8,675 bases of DNA from Actinomycetota bacterium (GCA_005787665.1 SYAB01000018.1:1-8675); one strand, 5' to 3'; positions 1 to 6,318 are shown, counted from the first letter of the stretch. Program-made: numbers and translations. Notes: generated from the letters alone by a model not told the origin.

Positions 1-40
1 GGTCGCCAGCGTCGCCCAGGAATCGCTCTGGCGGATCTGA
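1..40 (+). CDS. Possible C-terminal tail of an upstream gene (partial)
   Basis: Reading from base 2, twelve codons run to a TGA at 38-40 and give the peptide VASVAQESLWRI. Eleven of the twelve codons end in G or C, as expected for a coding frame in this genome; the frame starting at base 1 has much poorer third-position bias. The visible part is too short to assign a family. The minus strand is also open here, but that reading follows a TAA at 61-63 and has no usual start codon. The call rests on codon bias alone and is weak. Confidence 0.3.
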   Translation, partial: VASVAQESLWRI

Positions 41-144
41 TCCGGACCGCGGTCGCAGGTTTACCGGCGCCGCGGCGCGGGAATATGTCGGCATCCGGTT
101 GGCGTACCGGACGCTAACGAGACGATCGGGAAAGGGGCGAACCG
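41..144. other. Intergenic leader of the DUF4193 gene
   Basis: No ORF with good codon bias was found here. The only clear signal is a purine-rich Shine-Dalgarno sequence (AAAGGGG, 131-137) seven bases before the ATG at 145. No convincing -10/-35 pair was seen, so the promoter may be further upstream or weakly conserved. Confidence 0.5.
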
Positions 145-438
145 ATGACCGTTGACTACGACGCACCTCGTCGTGCACCGGTCGAGGTGGACCAGTCGTT
201 GGCCGAACTCGCCGGGCGCCGCAATGACGCCGCCTCGGCCACGGTGGACACCGACGACTCCGATGCGGTGGACTCCTACGACCTTCCCGGTGCGGACCTC
301 TCCGACGAGGAGTTCGTCGTTCGCGTGATCCCCAAACAGGCCGATGAGTTCACCTGCTCCAGCTGCTTCCTGGTTCACCACCGCAGCAGGCTGGCCCGCG
401 GCCGCCACGGCGAGTCGATCTGCACCGACTGCGCGTAG
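145..438 (+). CDS. DUF4193 family zinc-ribbon protein
   Basis: This 97-residue acidic protein matches the actinobacterial DUF4193 family (Rv2699c-like, about 100 residues). The N-terminus (MTVDYDAPRR) and the block VIPKQADEFTCSSCFLVHHR are typical of the family. Four cysteines, C71-x2-C74 and C93-x2-C96, form a probable zinc ribbon, with a His-His pair at 78-79 between them. There is no signal peptide or membrane segment, so it should be cytoplasmic. The start is supported by a Shine-Dalgarno sequence at 131-137 with seven-base spacing. It converges on ripD, 24 bases away. The molecular role of the family is unknown. From memory, mycobacteria carry one copy near dut; that neighbourhood is absent here, so this may be a second paralogue. 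Confidence 0.9.
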   Translation: MTVDYDAPRRAPVEVDQSLAELAGRRNDAASATVDTDDSDAVDSYDLPGADLSDEEFVVRVIPKQADEFTCSSCFLVHHRSRLARGRHGESICTDCA

Positions 439-439
439 C

Positions 440-455
440 GGCCCGCGGGCGGGCC
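440..455. terminator. GC hairpin between convergent genes
   Basis: GGCCCGC (440-446) and GCGGGCC (449-455) are perfect inverted repeats, giving a six to seven base-pair GC stem. The hairpin fills most of the 24-base gap between the convergent DUF4193 and ripD stop codons. There is no T-tract on either strand, but many mycobacterial terminators lack one, so a bidirectional terminator is plausible. Confidence 0.45.
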
Positions 456-462
456 CGTCGGG

Positions 463-945
463 TCAGGCGATGATGCGCACCAGGTACGGCGCCATGTCGG
501 TGGTGCGCACCGGAGAGACCGCAACCCCGGTGTCGGTGACCTCCAACATCTGGTTGTTACCCAGGAACATCGTCACGCTCTGGCTGCCGTCCGGGCCGTA
601 GAAGATCAGGTCGGCGGGCAGGGCCTGGGCCGGGGTGACCTTCTGGCCGACGTTGTACATCGCGCCCGAGGACCGCGGCAGCTTGGCATTGACGCCGGCG
701 TAGACGTACTGGATCAATCCGGAGGCGTCGAAGCCCACGATCGCCGCTCCGGGTCCGTTGCCCAGGCTCGGGCCGTCGATCCCCCCACCGCCCCACGAGT
801 ACGGGACGCCGCGTTGGGCGAGACCGCGAGCGATCACCAGGTTCACCGCCTGGTCGCGGCTGACCGGTGCCGCCGACGCGATCCCGGGCACCACGAGCGC
901 CAGACCCATCACCACACCGAGCAACACCGCGTAGACGCGCTTCAT
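463..945 (-). CDS. ripD: RipD-like secreted NlpC/P60 protein, non-catalytic
   Basis: This 160-residue exported protein has a signal peptide (KR at 2-3, hydrophobic core about 5-22, probable cleavage after ASA at 23-25) followed by a single NlpC/P60 domain. The domain shows YSWGGG (49-54), DASGL (73-77) and VTMFLGN (124-130). In active peptidoglycan endopeptidases the DASGL motif reads DCSGL and a histidine precedes the VxxxLGN strand. Here the cysteine is Ala74 and the histidine position is Ser123, the same losses known in M. tuberculosis RipD (Rv1566c), which binds peptidoglycan without cleaving it. A cell-wall binding role is therefore expected. The C-terminal extension of M. tuberculosis RipD is absent. 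The start at 945 was preferred over an in-frame ATG at 1080 because it begins the signal peptide and has an AGGAGGG sequence at 957-963. Confidence 0.88.
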   Translation of the reverse strand: MKRVYAVLLGVVMGLALVVPGIASAAPVSRDQAVNLVIARGLAQRGVPYSWGGGGIDGPSLGNGPGAAIVGFDASGLIQYVYAGVNAKLPRSSGAMYNVGQKVTPAQALPADLIFYGPDGSQSVTMFLGNNQMLEVTDTGVAVSPVRTTDMAPYLVRIIA

Positions 946-956
946 TGTGAAAACCA

Positions 957-963
957 CCCTCCT
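957..963 (-). promoter_or_regulatory. Ribosome binding site of ripD
   Basis: On the minus strand this reads AGGAGGG, a near-consensus Shine-Dalgarno sequence eleven bases before the ATG at 945. The spacing is slightly long. It decides the ripD start in favour of 945 over the longer in-frame ORF from 1080. Confidence 0.65.
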
Positions 964-974
964 GCTGGACGGAA

Positions 975-989
975 CGGGGGCTGTCCCCG
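975..989 (-). promoter_or_regulatory. Hairpin in the ripD leader
   Basis: CGGGG (975-979) and CCCCG (985-989) form a perfect five base-pair stem around a five-base loop. It lies 11 bases upstream of the ripD ribosome binding site, so if transcription starts further upstream it would fold in the mRNA leader and could affect translation. The structure is small and may be chance in GC-rich DNA. Confidence 0.3.
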
Positions 990-993
990 CCCG

Positions 994-1016
994 CTCACTA
1001 CAGTCACTACCGTCAC
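994..1016. promoter_or_regulatory. Tandem GTCAC direct repeats upstream of ripD (candidate MtrA-type site)
   Basis: Three half-sites repeat every nine bases: CTCAC (994-998), GTCAC (1003-1007) and GTCAC (1012-1016); the first two are followed by TAC. They sit 49-71 bases upstream of the ripD ATG. Head-to-tail pentamers with this period are typical of OmpR-family response regulators. The mycobacterial member MtrA recognises GTCAC/GTAAC-like direct repeats and controls peptidoglycan hydrolase genes such as ripA. Assignment to MtrA is inference. No good -10 hexamer was seen downstream, which would fit a promoter that needs an activator. Confidence 0.45.
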
Positions 1017-1156
1017 TTTTACAACAACGGCACGACGCGCGCCACCCGCGTTCTCGCCGTGACCTGGGCTTTTTGCCCAACCGTGACTCAATGGTGTCCC
1101 AAGTGGCGCCAACGGTTTGCCGAAGAGTTGCCCGATCGCCCGGCTTCGGTGCGCCG
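1017..1156. other. Intergenic region between ripD and the aminotransferase
   Basis: No real gene is visible. The stretch contains a hairpin TGGGC-TTTTT-GCCCA (1065-1079), an eight-base palindrome TGGCGCCA (1104-1111), and a distant inverted pair AACCGT/ACGGTT (1079-1084, 1112-1117). Any of these could be operators in this divergent control region, but none matches a site I recognise. Confidence 0.35.
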
Positions 1157-1162
1157 TAGCAT
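1157..1162 (+). promoter_or_regulatory. -10 element for a probable leaderless aminotransferase mRNA
   Basis: TAGCAT fits the mycobacterial TANNNT -10 consensus and ends eight bases before the ATG at 1171. There is no Shine-Dalgarno sequence in between. Transcription is therefore likely to start at or within two bases of the ATG. No clear -35 hexamer at normal spacing was seen. Confidence 0.5.
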
Positions 1163-1170
1163 TACCTGTC

Positions 1171-2553
1171 ATGACGACCACCGAGACCGCTCTTCCCAAC
1201 GGCATGGAGCTGGCCACCGCCCACGCGGAGGCGGCGCGGGCCTACGAACTCGATCGCCGGCATGTATTCCATTCCTGGTCGGCCCAGGCGCAGATCACAC
1301 CGATGACGGTGGTGGCGTCCGAAGGCAGCTATGTGTGGGCCGGCGACGGAGCGAAACTGCTGGACTTCTCCTCGCAGCTGGTGTTCACCAACATCGGGCA
1401 TCAGCATCCGAAGGTCGTCGCCGCGATCGCCGAGCAGGCGGCCACGCTCTGCACGATCGCCCCCCAGCACGCCAACGCGGCGCGTTCGGAGGCCGCCCGC
1501 TTGATCGCCGAACGTACTCCGGGTGACCTGAACCGGGTGTTCTTCACCAATGGCGGGGCCGATGCCGTCGAGCACGCCGTCCGGATGGCGCGGCTGCACA
1601 CCGGACGCCGCAAGGTGTTGTCCCGCTACCGCTCCTATCACGGCGGCACCGACACCGCGATCAACCTGACCGGCGACCCGCGGCGCTACCCCAACGACTA
1701 CGCCAGCGCCGGCGTCGTGCACTTCAACGGCCCGTTCCTCTACCGATCGTCGTTCTTCGCCGAGGACGAGCGCCAGGAGTCCGAGCGTGCGCTGGACTAT
1801 CTCGAGCGACTCGTCGCCCACGAGGGACCGGACACCATCGCGGCGATCATTCTCGAGTCGGTTCCGGGCACCGCGGGCATCATGGTCCCCCCGCCCGGCT
1901 ACCTCGCCGGGGTCCGCGAGCTCTGCGACCGCCACGGCATCGTGTTCATCGCCGATGAGGTGATGGCGGGCTTCGGGCGGACCGGAAAGTGGTTCGCCAT
2001 CGAACATTTCGACGTCGTCCCCGACCTGATGACCTTCGCCAAGGGGGTCACCTCCGGATACGTGCCGCTGGGCGGGGTGGCCATCAACGACGCCATCTAC
2101 TCGACCTTCGCCGACCGCGCCTACCCCGGTGGCCTGACCTACTCGGGTCATCCACTGGCGTGCGCGGCCGCCGTCGCCACCATCACCGCGATGGAGGAGG
2201 AGGCCATGGTGGCCAACGCCGCCCGCATCGGCGAGCAGGTGCTCGGACCCGGACTGCGGGAACTGCAGCAACGCCATCCGTCGGTGGGCGAGGTTCGCGG
2301 TCTGGGGGTGTTCTGGGCCATCGAGTTGGTGTCGGACCCGAAGACCCGCGAACCGCTGGCCCCCTACGGCGGATCAAGCCCGGCGATGAATGCCGTTCTG
2401 GCGGCGTGCAAGTCGGGCGGAATGCTGCCGTTCGCCAATTTCAACCGCATCCACGTCTGCCCCCCGTGCAACGTCAGCGACGCCGAGATCGCCGAGGGTC
2501 TGGCCATCCTGGATACCGCTTTGGGTGTCGCCGACGAACACGTCGTCAGCTAG
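1171..2553 (+). CDS. Class III PLP-dependent aminotransferase (omega-aminotransferase)
   Basis: This 460-residue cytoplasmic enzyme is a fold-type I, class III aminotransferase of usual length. Visible PLP-site features are T126-N-G-G129, S155-Y-H-G-G159, the Asp of DEVMAGFGRTG (D262, pairs with the pyridine nitrogen), the Schiff-base lysine in TFAKG (K291), and T323 of TYSGHP at the phosphate. It should move an amino group from an omega-amino donor to a keto acid such as pyruvate. It resembles actinobacterial proteins often labelled taurine-pyruvate or aspartate aminotransferase family, but the substrate cannot be read from sequence. The start at 1171 was chosen over the in-frame ATG at 1117 because the -10 element at 1157-1162 lies just before it. 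It is divergent from ripD and in the same direction as R2lox, 247 bases downstream, too far to assume an operon. Confidence 0.88.
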   Translation: MTTTETALPNGMELATAHAEAARAYELDRRHVFHSWSAQAQITPMTVVASEGSYVWAGDGAKLLDFSSQLVFTNIGHQHPKVVAAIAEQAATLCTIAPQHANAARSEAARLIAERTPGDLNRVFFTNGGADAVEHAVRMARLHTGRRKVLSRYRSYHGGTDTAINLTGDPRRYPNDYASAGVVHFNGPFLYRSSFFAEDERQESERALDYLERLVAHEGPDTIAAIILESVPGTAGIMVPPPGYLAGVRELCDRHGIVFIADEVMAGFGRTGKWFAIEHFDVVPDLMTFAKGVTSGYVPLGGVAINDAIYSTFADRAYPGGLTYSGHPLACAAAVATITAMEEEAMVANAARIGEQVLGPGLRELQQRHPSVGEVRGLGVFWAIELVSDPKTREPLAPYGGSSPAMNAVLAACKSGGMLPFANFNRIHVCPPCNVSDAEIAEGLAILDTALGVADEHVVS

Positions 2554-2574
2554 CGCGCCACGGCGTTGAGAAGC

Positions 2575-2707
2575 TCAGTGCGGCGGGTGCCCGGCCATCA
2601 GGAAGAAACCCAGGCCCAGACACAACACCGCGGCAAGCTCGAGGGCTATCGGTCCGGCGACGACAGCGAAGTAGAGGCCAGCCGATCCGGTGCGACGGGG
2701 CTGTCAT
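2575..2707 (-). pseudogene. Small membrane-protein ORF with an apparent one-base frameshift
   Basis: On the minus strand a frame ending in TGA (2577-2575) encodes a hydrophobic segment, including GLYFAVVAGPIALELA followed by AVLCLGLGFFLMAGHPPH. About three quarters of its codons end in G or C. That frame has no usual start before the hydrophobic part. An ATG at 2707 lies upstream in another frame, and the distance from ATG to stop is 133 bases. Removing one base from the four-base C run (2697-2700; GGGG on the plus strand) joins them into a 43-residue protein, MTARRTGSAG followed by one membrane helix and a short tail. It may be a real frameshift, a sequencing error, or chance. I do not recognise the family. 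Confidence 0.35.
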
Positions 2708-2735
2708 GTCCCGTCAAACCCTAGTTCGGGGGACG

Positions 2736-2765
2736 GTGACGGGGGCCGGATTGCCGCACTACTCT
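2736..2765 (+). promoter_or_regulatory. Candidate R2lox promoter
   Basis: A -35-like GTGACG (2736-2741; four of six bases match TTGACA) and a -10 TACTCT (2760-2765; TANNNT) are separated by 18 bases. Transcription would start near 2772 and leave a leader of about 30 bases. The -10 is reasonable and the -35 weak. Confidence 0.4.
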
Positions 2766-2768
2766 CGA

Positions 2769-2782
2769 GGGTGAAACCACCC
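2769..2782 (+). promoter_or_regulatory. Small hairpin in the R2lox leader
   Basis: GGGTG (2769-2773) and CACCC (2778-2782) form a perfect five base-pair stem with an AAAC loop, four bases before the ribosome binding site. It could influence translation, but only if the transcript starts at or before 2769; the predicted start near 2772 would cut into the stem. Confidence 0.25.
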
Positions 2783-2786
2783 TGTG

Positions 2787-2792
2787 AAGGAG
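2787..2792 (+). promoter_or_regulatory. Ribosome binding site of R2lox
   Basis: AAGGAG lies eight bases before the ATG at 2801, a near-ideal Shine-Dalgarno sequence and spacing. It fixes the start of the R2lox gene and contrasts with the leaderless starts of several neighbours. Confidence 0.8.
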
Positions 2793-2800
2793 CCTGACGG

Positions 2801-3757
2801 ATGACGCGCACCATCGCCCACGGCCAGCGGACCGGATACGCCTCGTTGGGTGCGGGCGGCCTGAATGCGGAGTCCTTCCCCATGAAGCTGTTTCTGAAGG
2901 GCAACGCCCGGCACTGGAATCCCGCCGACATCGACCTCAGTCAGGACGCCAGGGATTTCGCGGCGATGAGTGACGACGAACGGCACTACACCACCAGGCT
3001 TGCCGCCCAGTTCCTCGCCGGCGAGGAGTCGGTGACCCAGGATCTGCAACCCTTCGTCGCCGCGATGGCCGCCGAGGGCCGATTCGCCGACGAGATGTAC
3101 CTGACCCAGTTCGTCTACGAGGAGGCCAAGCACGCGCTGGCCTTCCGGATGTGGTTCGACGCGGTCGGTGTCTCCGAGGATCTGCACGAGCACGTCGAGT
3201 GCAACGAGCCCTACACGCAGATCTTCACCCGGGAACTGCCCGACAGCCTCTACGCCCTCCAGTCCGACCCCGGGCCGGTCAACCAGATCCGCGCCTCGGT
3301 CACCTACAACCATGTCGTGGAAGGCTGCCTGGCACTGACCGGCTATTACGGCTGGGGCAAGGTGTGCAACAGCCGCGGAATCCTGCCGGGCATGCAGAAG
3401 ATCATCAAGCACATCGGCGACGACGAGCGTCGGCACATGGCGTGGGGCACCTTCACCTGCCGCCGTCACGTCGCCGCTGACGACACCATGTGGCAGGTCG
3501 TCACCGATCGGATGGCCGAGTTGATGCCACTGGCTCTGGGCACCGTCGAATCGGGTGCCGAGGAATTCGGCGACAATCCCCCGTTCAAGATCGACCCGGG
3601 CGAGTTGGCGGCCTACGCCGCCGACAAGCTCACCCGCCGCCTTGGGGCGATCGAGAGCGCCCGCGGCGCCGACATCCGGCTCATCGACCGCGACGCCTCC
3701 CCGGAGACCCTGGAGGAGGCCTTCCACGCCGAGGACCAGCTGGCCTTGAGTTCCTAG
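2801..3757 (+). CDS. R2-like ligand-binding oxidase (R2lox, Mn/Fe)
   Basis: This 318-residue ferritin-like protein is a clear homologue of M. tuberculosis Rv0233 (314 residues), once annotated NrdB but known as the R2lox type. All six metal ligands can be placed: E75, E108, H111, E174, E209 and H212, in AGEESVTQD, FVYEEAKHA, YNHVVEG and DDERRHMAWG. The pair that forms the family's unusual Val-Tyr crosslink is present (V78 and Y169). R2lox binds a Mn/Fe centre and a long-chain fatty-acid-like ligand and does two-electron oxidation; its natural substrate is unknown. It is not expected to serve ribonucleotide reduction, and no R1 gene is nearby. The protein has seven extra residues before the first ligand compared with Rv0233. 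Its stop overlaps that of the convergent dehydrogenase by four bases. Confidence 0.93.
   Translation: MTRTIAHGQRTGYASLGAGGLNAESFPMKLFLKGNARHWNPADIDLSQDARDFAAMSDDERHYTTRLAAQFLAGEESVTQDLQPFVAAMAAEGRFADEMYLTQFVYEEAKHALAFRMWFDAVGVSEDLHEHVECNEPYTQIFTRELPDSLYALQSDPGPVNQIRASVTYNHVVEGCLALTGYYGWGKVCNSRGILPGMQKIIKHIGDDERRHMAWGTFTCRRHVAADDTMWQVVTDRMAELMPLALGTVESGAEEFGDNPPFKIDPGELAAYAADKLTRRLGAIESARGADIRLIDRDASPETLEEAFHAEDQLALSS
3754..3757. other. Overlapping stop codons of convergent genes
   Basis: The CTAG palindrome supplies TAG to R2lox on the plus strand (3755-3757) and TAG to the dehydrogenase on the minus strand (3756-3754). The two coding regions overlap by four bases, with no room for a terminator between them, so each transcript must run into the opposing gene. 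Confidence 0.9.
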
Positions 3758-4683
3758 GGAGCCAGGACGACCTTGACCGCCCCACTGGCGCGGTCGGCTG
3801 ACACCCGGAACGCCTCGGCGGCATCGGCAAGCGGAAAGCGGTGCGTGATCACGGTGGCAGCGATCTGCGGATCATTGGCCAAAACTGCTGCGGCCTGTGC
3901 GAATTCGTGGCCTCCAGCGCCGTTGTCGTAACAGTTGCAGCCAACCATCGACAGTTCGTTCATCACGAATCCGATGCCCGGTACCCGTAGATCGCCCTTC
4001 GGCATGCCGACCACCGCGATCCGTCCGCCCGGTGCGCTCCACCGCACGCACGACGCCATCGCGCTGTCGGTGCCGGCCGCCTCGACGGTGATGTCGTACT
4101 GACCGCGCGGAATGCCCGCGCCGAGGCGATCGCCGGCCTCCCGCTGATGGTCGTGGCGGGCTTCGAGGTCGACGTCGAGGCCCATCGCCCGGGCGGCGGC
4201 CACGGTCAGCAGTCCGACGCTGCCGCCGCCGACCACCAGCACCCGCTCCCCCGTTACCGCGGCCGCTCGGCGCAGCGCGTGCCAGCTGACGGCCAGCGGT
4301 TCGACCAGAGACGCATCCTCGACGGCGAGACCCTCGGGCAGCGCCACCATGCATTCCGGCGGCACCGCGACCCGGTCGGCCAGACCCCCGTCGAAGGCCA
4401 CGCCGAGCAGACCGTGCGGGGCGGTGCCCCGGCAGCGCTGGGGAGCGCCCAGCCGGCACTGGTCGCACGTGCCGCACCGCACACTGGGTTCCACGCAGTA
4501 GCCGACCCCGTCGAGGGTGCCGGCGATCTCGTGGCCCAGCGTCACCGGCAGATTCCAGCCGACCAGCGTCAGGTCACTGCCGCAGATCCCGGCGGCCCCC
4601 ACCTGCAGAACAGGCCAGTCACCCGCGGGTTCCTCGACGTCGAGGACCACCGGGTGCCCCTCACGTGATCGGACAGCGCGCAT
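3754..4683 (-). CDS. Zinc-dependent MDR-family alcohol dehydrogenase
   Basis: This 309-residue protein is a medium-chain dehydrogenase/reductase, shorter than the usual 340-350. The catalytic zinc ligands are C34 (GICGSD), H51 with E52 (GHE), and probably E128 (LVEPLAVSWHA). The structural zinc is held by C70, C73, C76 and C84. The cofactor fold follows, with VVGGGSVG at 150-157 and an acidic residue near the end of the second strand (E174). R176 is close by, so NAD versus NADP is uncertain. It should oxidise an alcohol or polyol, or reduce the matching carbonyl. The shortness comes mainly from tight loops around the catalytic domain (WNLPVTLGHE). The start at 4683 was chosen over an in-frame ATG at 4719 because the conserved N-terminus MRAV begins there. 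CACAAT six bases before it is a weak -10 match. It is divergent from the GMC gene. Confidence 0.85.
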   Translation of the reverse strand: MRAVRSREGHPVVLDVEEPAGDWPVLQVGAAGICGSDLTLVGWNLPVTLGHEIAGTLDGVGYCVEPSVRCGTCDQCRLGAPQRCRGTAPHGLLGVAFDGGLADRVAVPPECMVALPEGLAVEDASLVEPLAVSWHALRRAAAVTGERVLVVGGGSVGLLTVAAARAMGLDVDLEARHDHQREAGDRLGAGIPRGQYDITVEAAGTDSAMASCVRWSAPGGRIAVVGMPKGDLRVPGIGFVMNELSMVGCNCYDNGAGGHEFAQAAAVLANDPQIAATVITHRFPLADAAEAFRVSADRASGAVKVVLAP

Positions 4684-4759
4684 CGCCCCATTGTGCGCTT
4701 GCCTGCGGGTCGGTATCACGCCGGACCGGGGGCCGCGCGGCTGTTCCTATACTGCGGCC
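4684..4759. promoter_or_regulatory. Divergent promoter region, dehydrogenase and GMC genes
   Basis: On the plus strand TATACT (4748-4753) matches five of six bases of the TATAAT -10 consensus and ends six bases before the GMC ATG at 4760, so the mRNA is probably leaderless. On the minus strand CACAAT lies six bases before the dehydrogenase ATG at 4683, a much weaker match in the same geometry. No Shine-Dalgarno sequence is convincing for either gene. With only 76 bases, the two promoters may share control. Confidence 0.6.
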
Positions 4760-6301
4760 ATGGACTGTGATGTCGTCGTCGTCGGGACCGGTTCGGCAGG
4801 TTCAGTGGTCGCAGGCCGGCTCAGTGCCGATCCTTCGGTGCGGGTCGTCGTTCTGGAGGCCGGGCCGATGGACACCGAGAAGTTCATCCACATACCCGCG
4901 GCGTTCTCCAAGCTGTTCCGCAGCCCGCTGGACTGGGACTACCGAACGGAACCGCAGAAGGAAGTCGGCGGGCGCGAAATCTATTGGCCCCGAGGCAAAA
5001 TGCTCGGCGGATCGTCGTCGATGAACGCGATGATGTGGGTGCCGGGCTTCCCCGCCGATTACGACGAGTGGGCCCAGCATGCCGGTGACGACTGGGACTA
5101 CGCGCATCTGCGACCGTATTTCGATCGTGTCGAGAACGGCGCGCTGGTGATCTCCCGGCAGCGCAGCCCGCGCTCGTCCACCGCGGCGTGGCTGCGTGCG
5201 GCGCAGCAGGCCGGATACCGGATGACCTCCCCGGAGCGCCCACTGCTCGACGGGTTCTGCGAGACGGCTGTCACCCAGCGCCGCGGCGCGCGCTGGAGTT
5301 GCGCCGACGCCTACCTCAAGCCGGTGCTCTACCGGTCCAACCTGGACCTGCACACCGGTGCCACCGTGCGACGGGTGCTCTTCGACGGCACCCGGGCGGT
5401 CGGGGTCGAGTTCGACGACTCCGCCGGTCGGCGTCAGACCGTGCGCGCGGCCCGTGAGGTCGTGCTGTGCGCCGGAGCCGTGAACACCCCCCAGCTGCTC
5501 ATGCTGTCCGGCATCGGCGATGCCGGACACCTCGGCCAGTTCGGTATCCCGGTCCTGCACGATGCGCCTGAGGTCGGGCGAAATCTGTTGGACCACTTGA
5601 TCGTTCCGCTCGGCTTCGACGTGCCCGGCGACAGCCTGTGGGGCGCCGAAAAGCCCGCCGAGCTGGCGAACTACCTGTTGCGCAGGCGGGGCATGCTGAC
5701 CTCCAACGTCGGTGAGGCTTACGGATTCGTCCGCAGCCGCCCCGAACTGGACCTGCCCGACCTCGAACTGATCTGGGCGCCCGCCCCGTTCTTCGACGAG
5801 GGCATCGGTGAGCCGCATCCGCGCGATGCCATCGCCACCGGGCCGGTGTTGCTCAAACCCCGCAGCGCGGGCACCGTCACCCTGGCGTCCGCCGACCCGG
5901 CGGTCAAGCCCGTCATCGAGGCGAACTACCTGACCGATACTGACGGGGTCGATCGCGCGGCGGTGTTGGAGGGTTTGCGGATCACCGCGAAGATCGCCGG
6001 ATCGCCGGCGCTGAAGGGGATCGTCGGTCCGATCGTGCGGCCACGGCACGCCACGACTCTCGACGACGAGACCTTCGAGCGGGCCATCGACGCCTGTGCC
6101 CACACGCTCTACCACCCCGTCGGCACCTGCCGCATGGGTCGCGACGGTGCCAGCGTGGTCGATCCGCAACTACGGGTCCGCGGTGTCTCCGGCCTGCGGA
6201 TCGCCGACGCGTCGGTGATGCCGACCATCGTCCGCGGTCACACCCACGCGCCGGCTGTGGTCATCGGCGAGAAGGCGGCCGACCTCATCGCCGCCGGTTG
6301 A
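4760..6301 (+). CDS. GMC family FAD-dependent oxidoreductase (Rv1279-like)
   Basis: This 513-residue flavoprotein belongs to the glucose-methanol-choline family. The FAD-binding motif VGTGSAG (8-14) and E33 of VLEAG open the Rossmann fold. GMC signature 1 is at 78-96 (RGKMLGGSSSMNA onward) and signature 2 at 239-253 (GAVNTPQLLMLSGIG). The active-site histidine is H452 in YHPVGTCRMG, with a second His (H496) in HTHAP where choline dehydrogenases have Asn. It closely resembles M. tuberculosis Rv1279 (recalled as 528 residues), lacking a short loop before the ISRQRSPRS block. It should oxidise an alcohol using FAD; substrate and electron acceptor are unknown. There is no signal peptide. The start at 4760 begins the FAD motif and follows a -10 element by six bases, so a long in-frame upstream extension is not coding. 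Confidence 0.92.
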   Translation: MDCDVVVVGTGSAGSVVAGRLSADPSVRVVVLEAGPMDTEKFIHIPAAFSKLFRSPLDWDYRTEPQKEVGGREIYWPRGKMLGGSSSMNAMMWVPGFPADYDEWAQHAGDDWDYAHLRPYFDRVENGALVISRQRSPRSSTAAWLRAAQQAGYRMTSPERPLLDGFCETAVTQRRGARWSCADAYLKPVLYRSNLDLHTGATVRRVLFDGTRAVGVEFDDSAGRRQTVRAAREVVLCAGAVNTPQLLMLSGIGDAGHLGQFGIPVLHDAPEVGRNLLDHLIVPLGFDVPGDSLWGAEKPAELANYLLRRRGMLTSNVGEAYGFVRSRPELDLPDLELIWAPAPFFDEGIGEPHPRDAIATGPVLLKPRSAGTVTLASADPAVKPVIEANYLTDTDGVDRAAVLEGLRITAKIAGSPALKGIVGPIVRPRHATTLDDETFERAIDACAHTLYHPVGTCRMGRDGASVVDPQLRVRGVSGLRIADASVMPTIVRGHTHAPAVVIGEKAADLIAAG

Positions 6302-6318
6302 ATCGCCGGTCGATCGCC

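Larger units (their letters stand above)
2554..2800. other. Intergenic region between the aminotransferase and R2lox
   Basis: This 247-base gap holds a probable broken small ORF on the minus strand (2575-2707) and the R2lox promoter and ribosome binding site (2736-2792). No strong terminator follows the aminotransferase; the only nearby dyad is TGAG-AAG-CTCA (2567-2577), which is too small to rely on. Confidence 0.5.

Noticed and set aside
945..963. Similarity between the ripD leader complement and the R2lox leader (GTGAAA..CCACCCT)
   Set aside because: The match is on opposite strands relative to the genes and mostly reflects a purine-rich ribosome binding site; probably chance.
946..1080. 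A longer RipD start at 1080
   Set aside because: It would put 45 non-family residues rich in Arg and Cys before a clear signal peptide, whose own ATG has a good ribosome binding site.
2801..3757. Ribonucleotide reductase small subunit (NrdB) as the function of the R2-like protein
   Set aside because: The Val/Tyr crosslink pair and Rv0233-like sequence identify it as R2lox, and no large subunit gene is present.
4517..4759. An 81-residue in-frame N-terminal extension of the GMC protein
   Set aside because: It lies antisense over the start of the dehydrogenase, has no family match, and the FAD motif and -10 element both place the start at 4760.
4802..6169. A 455-codon minus-strand ORF over the GMC gene
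   Set aside because: Same antisense shadow pattern; the plus strand encodes a conserved flavoprotein.
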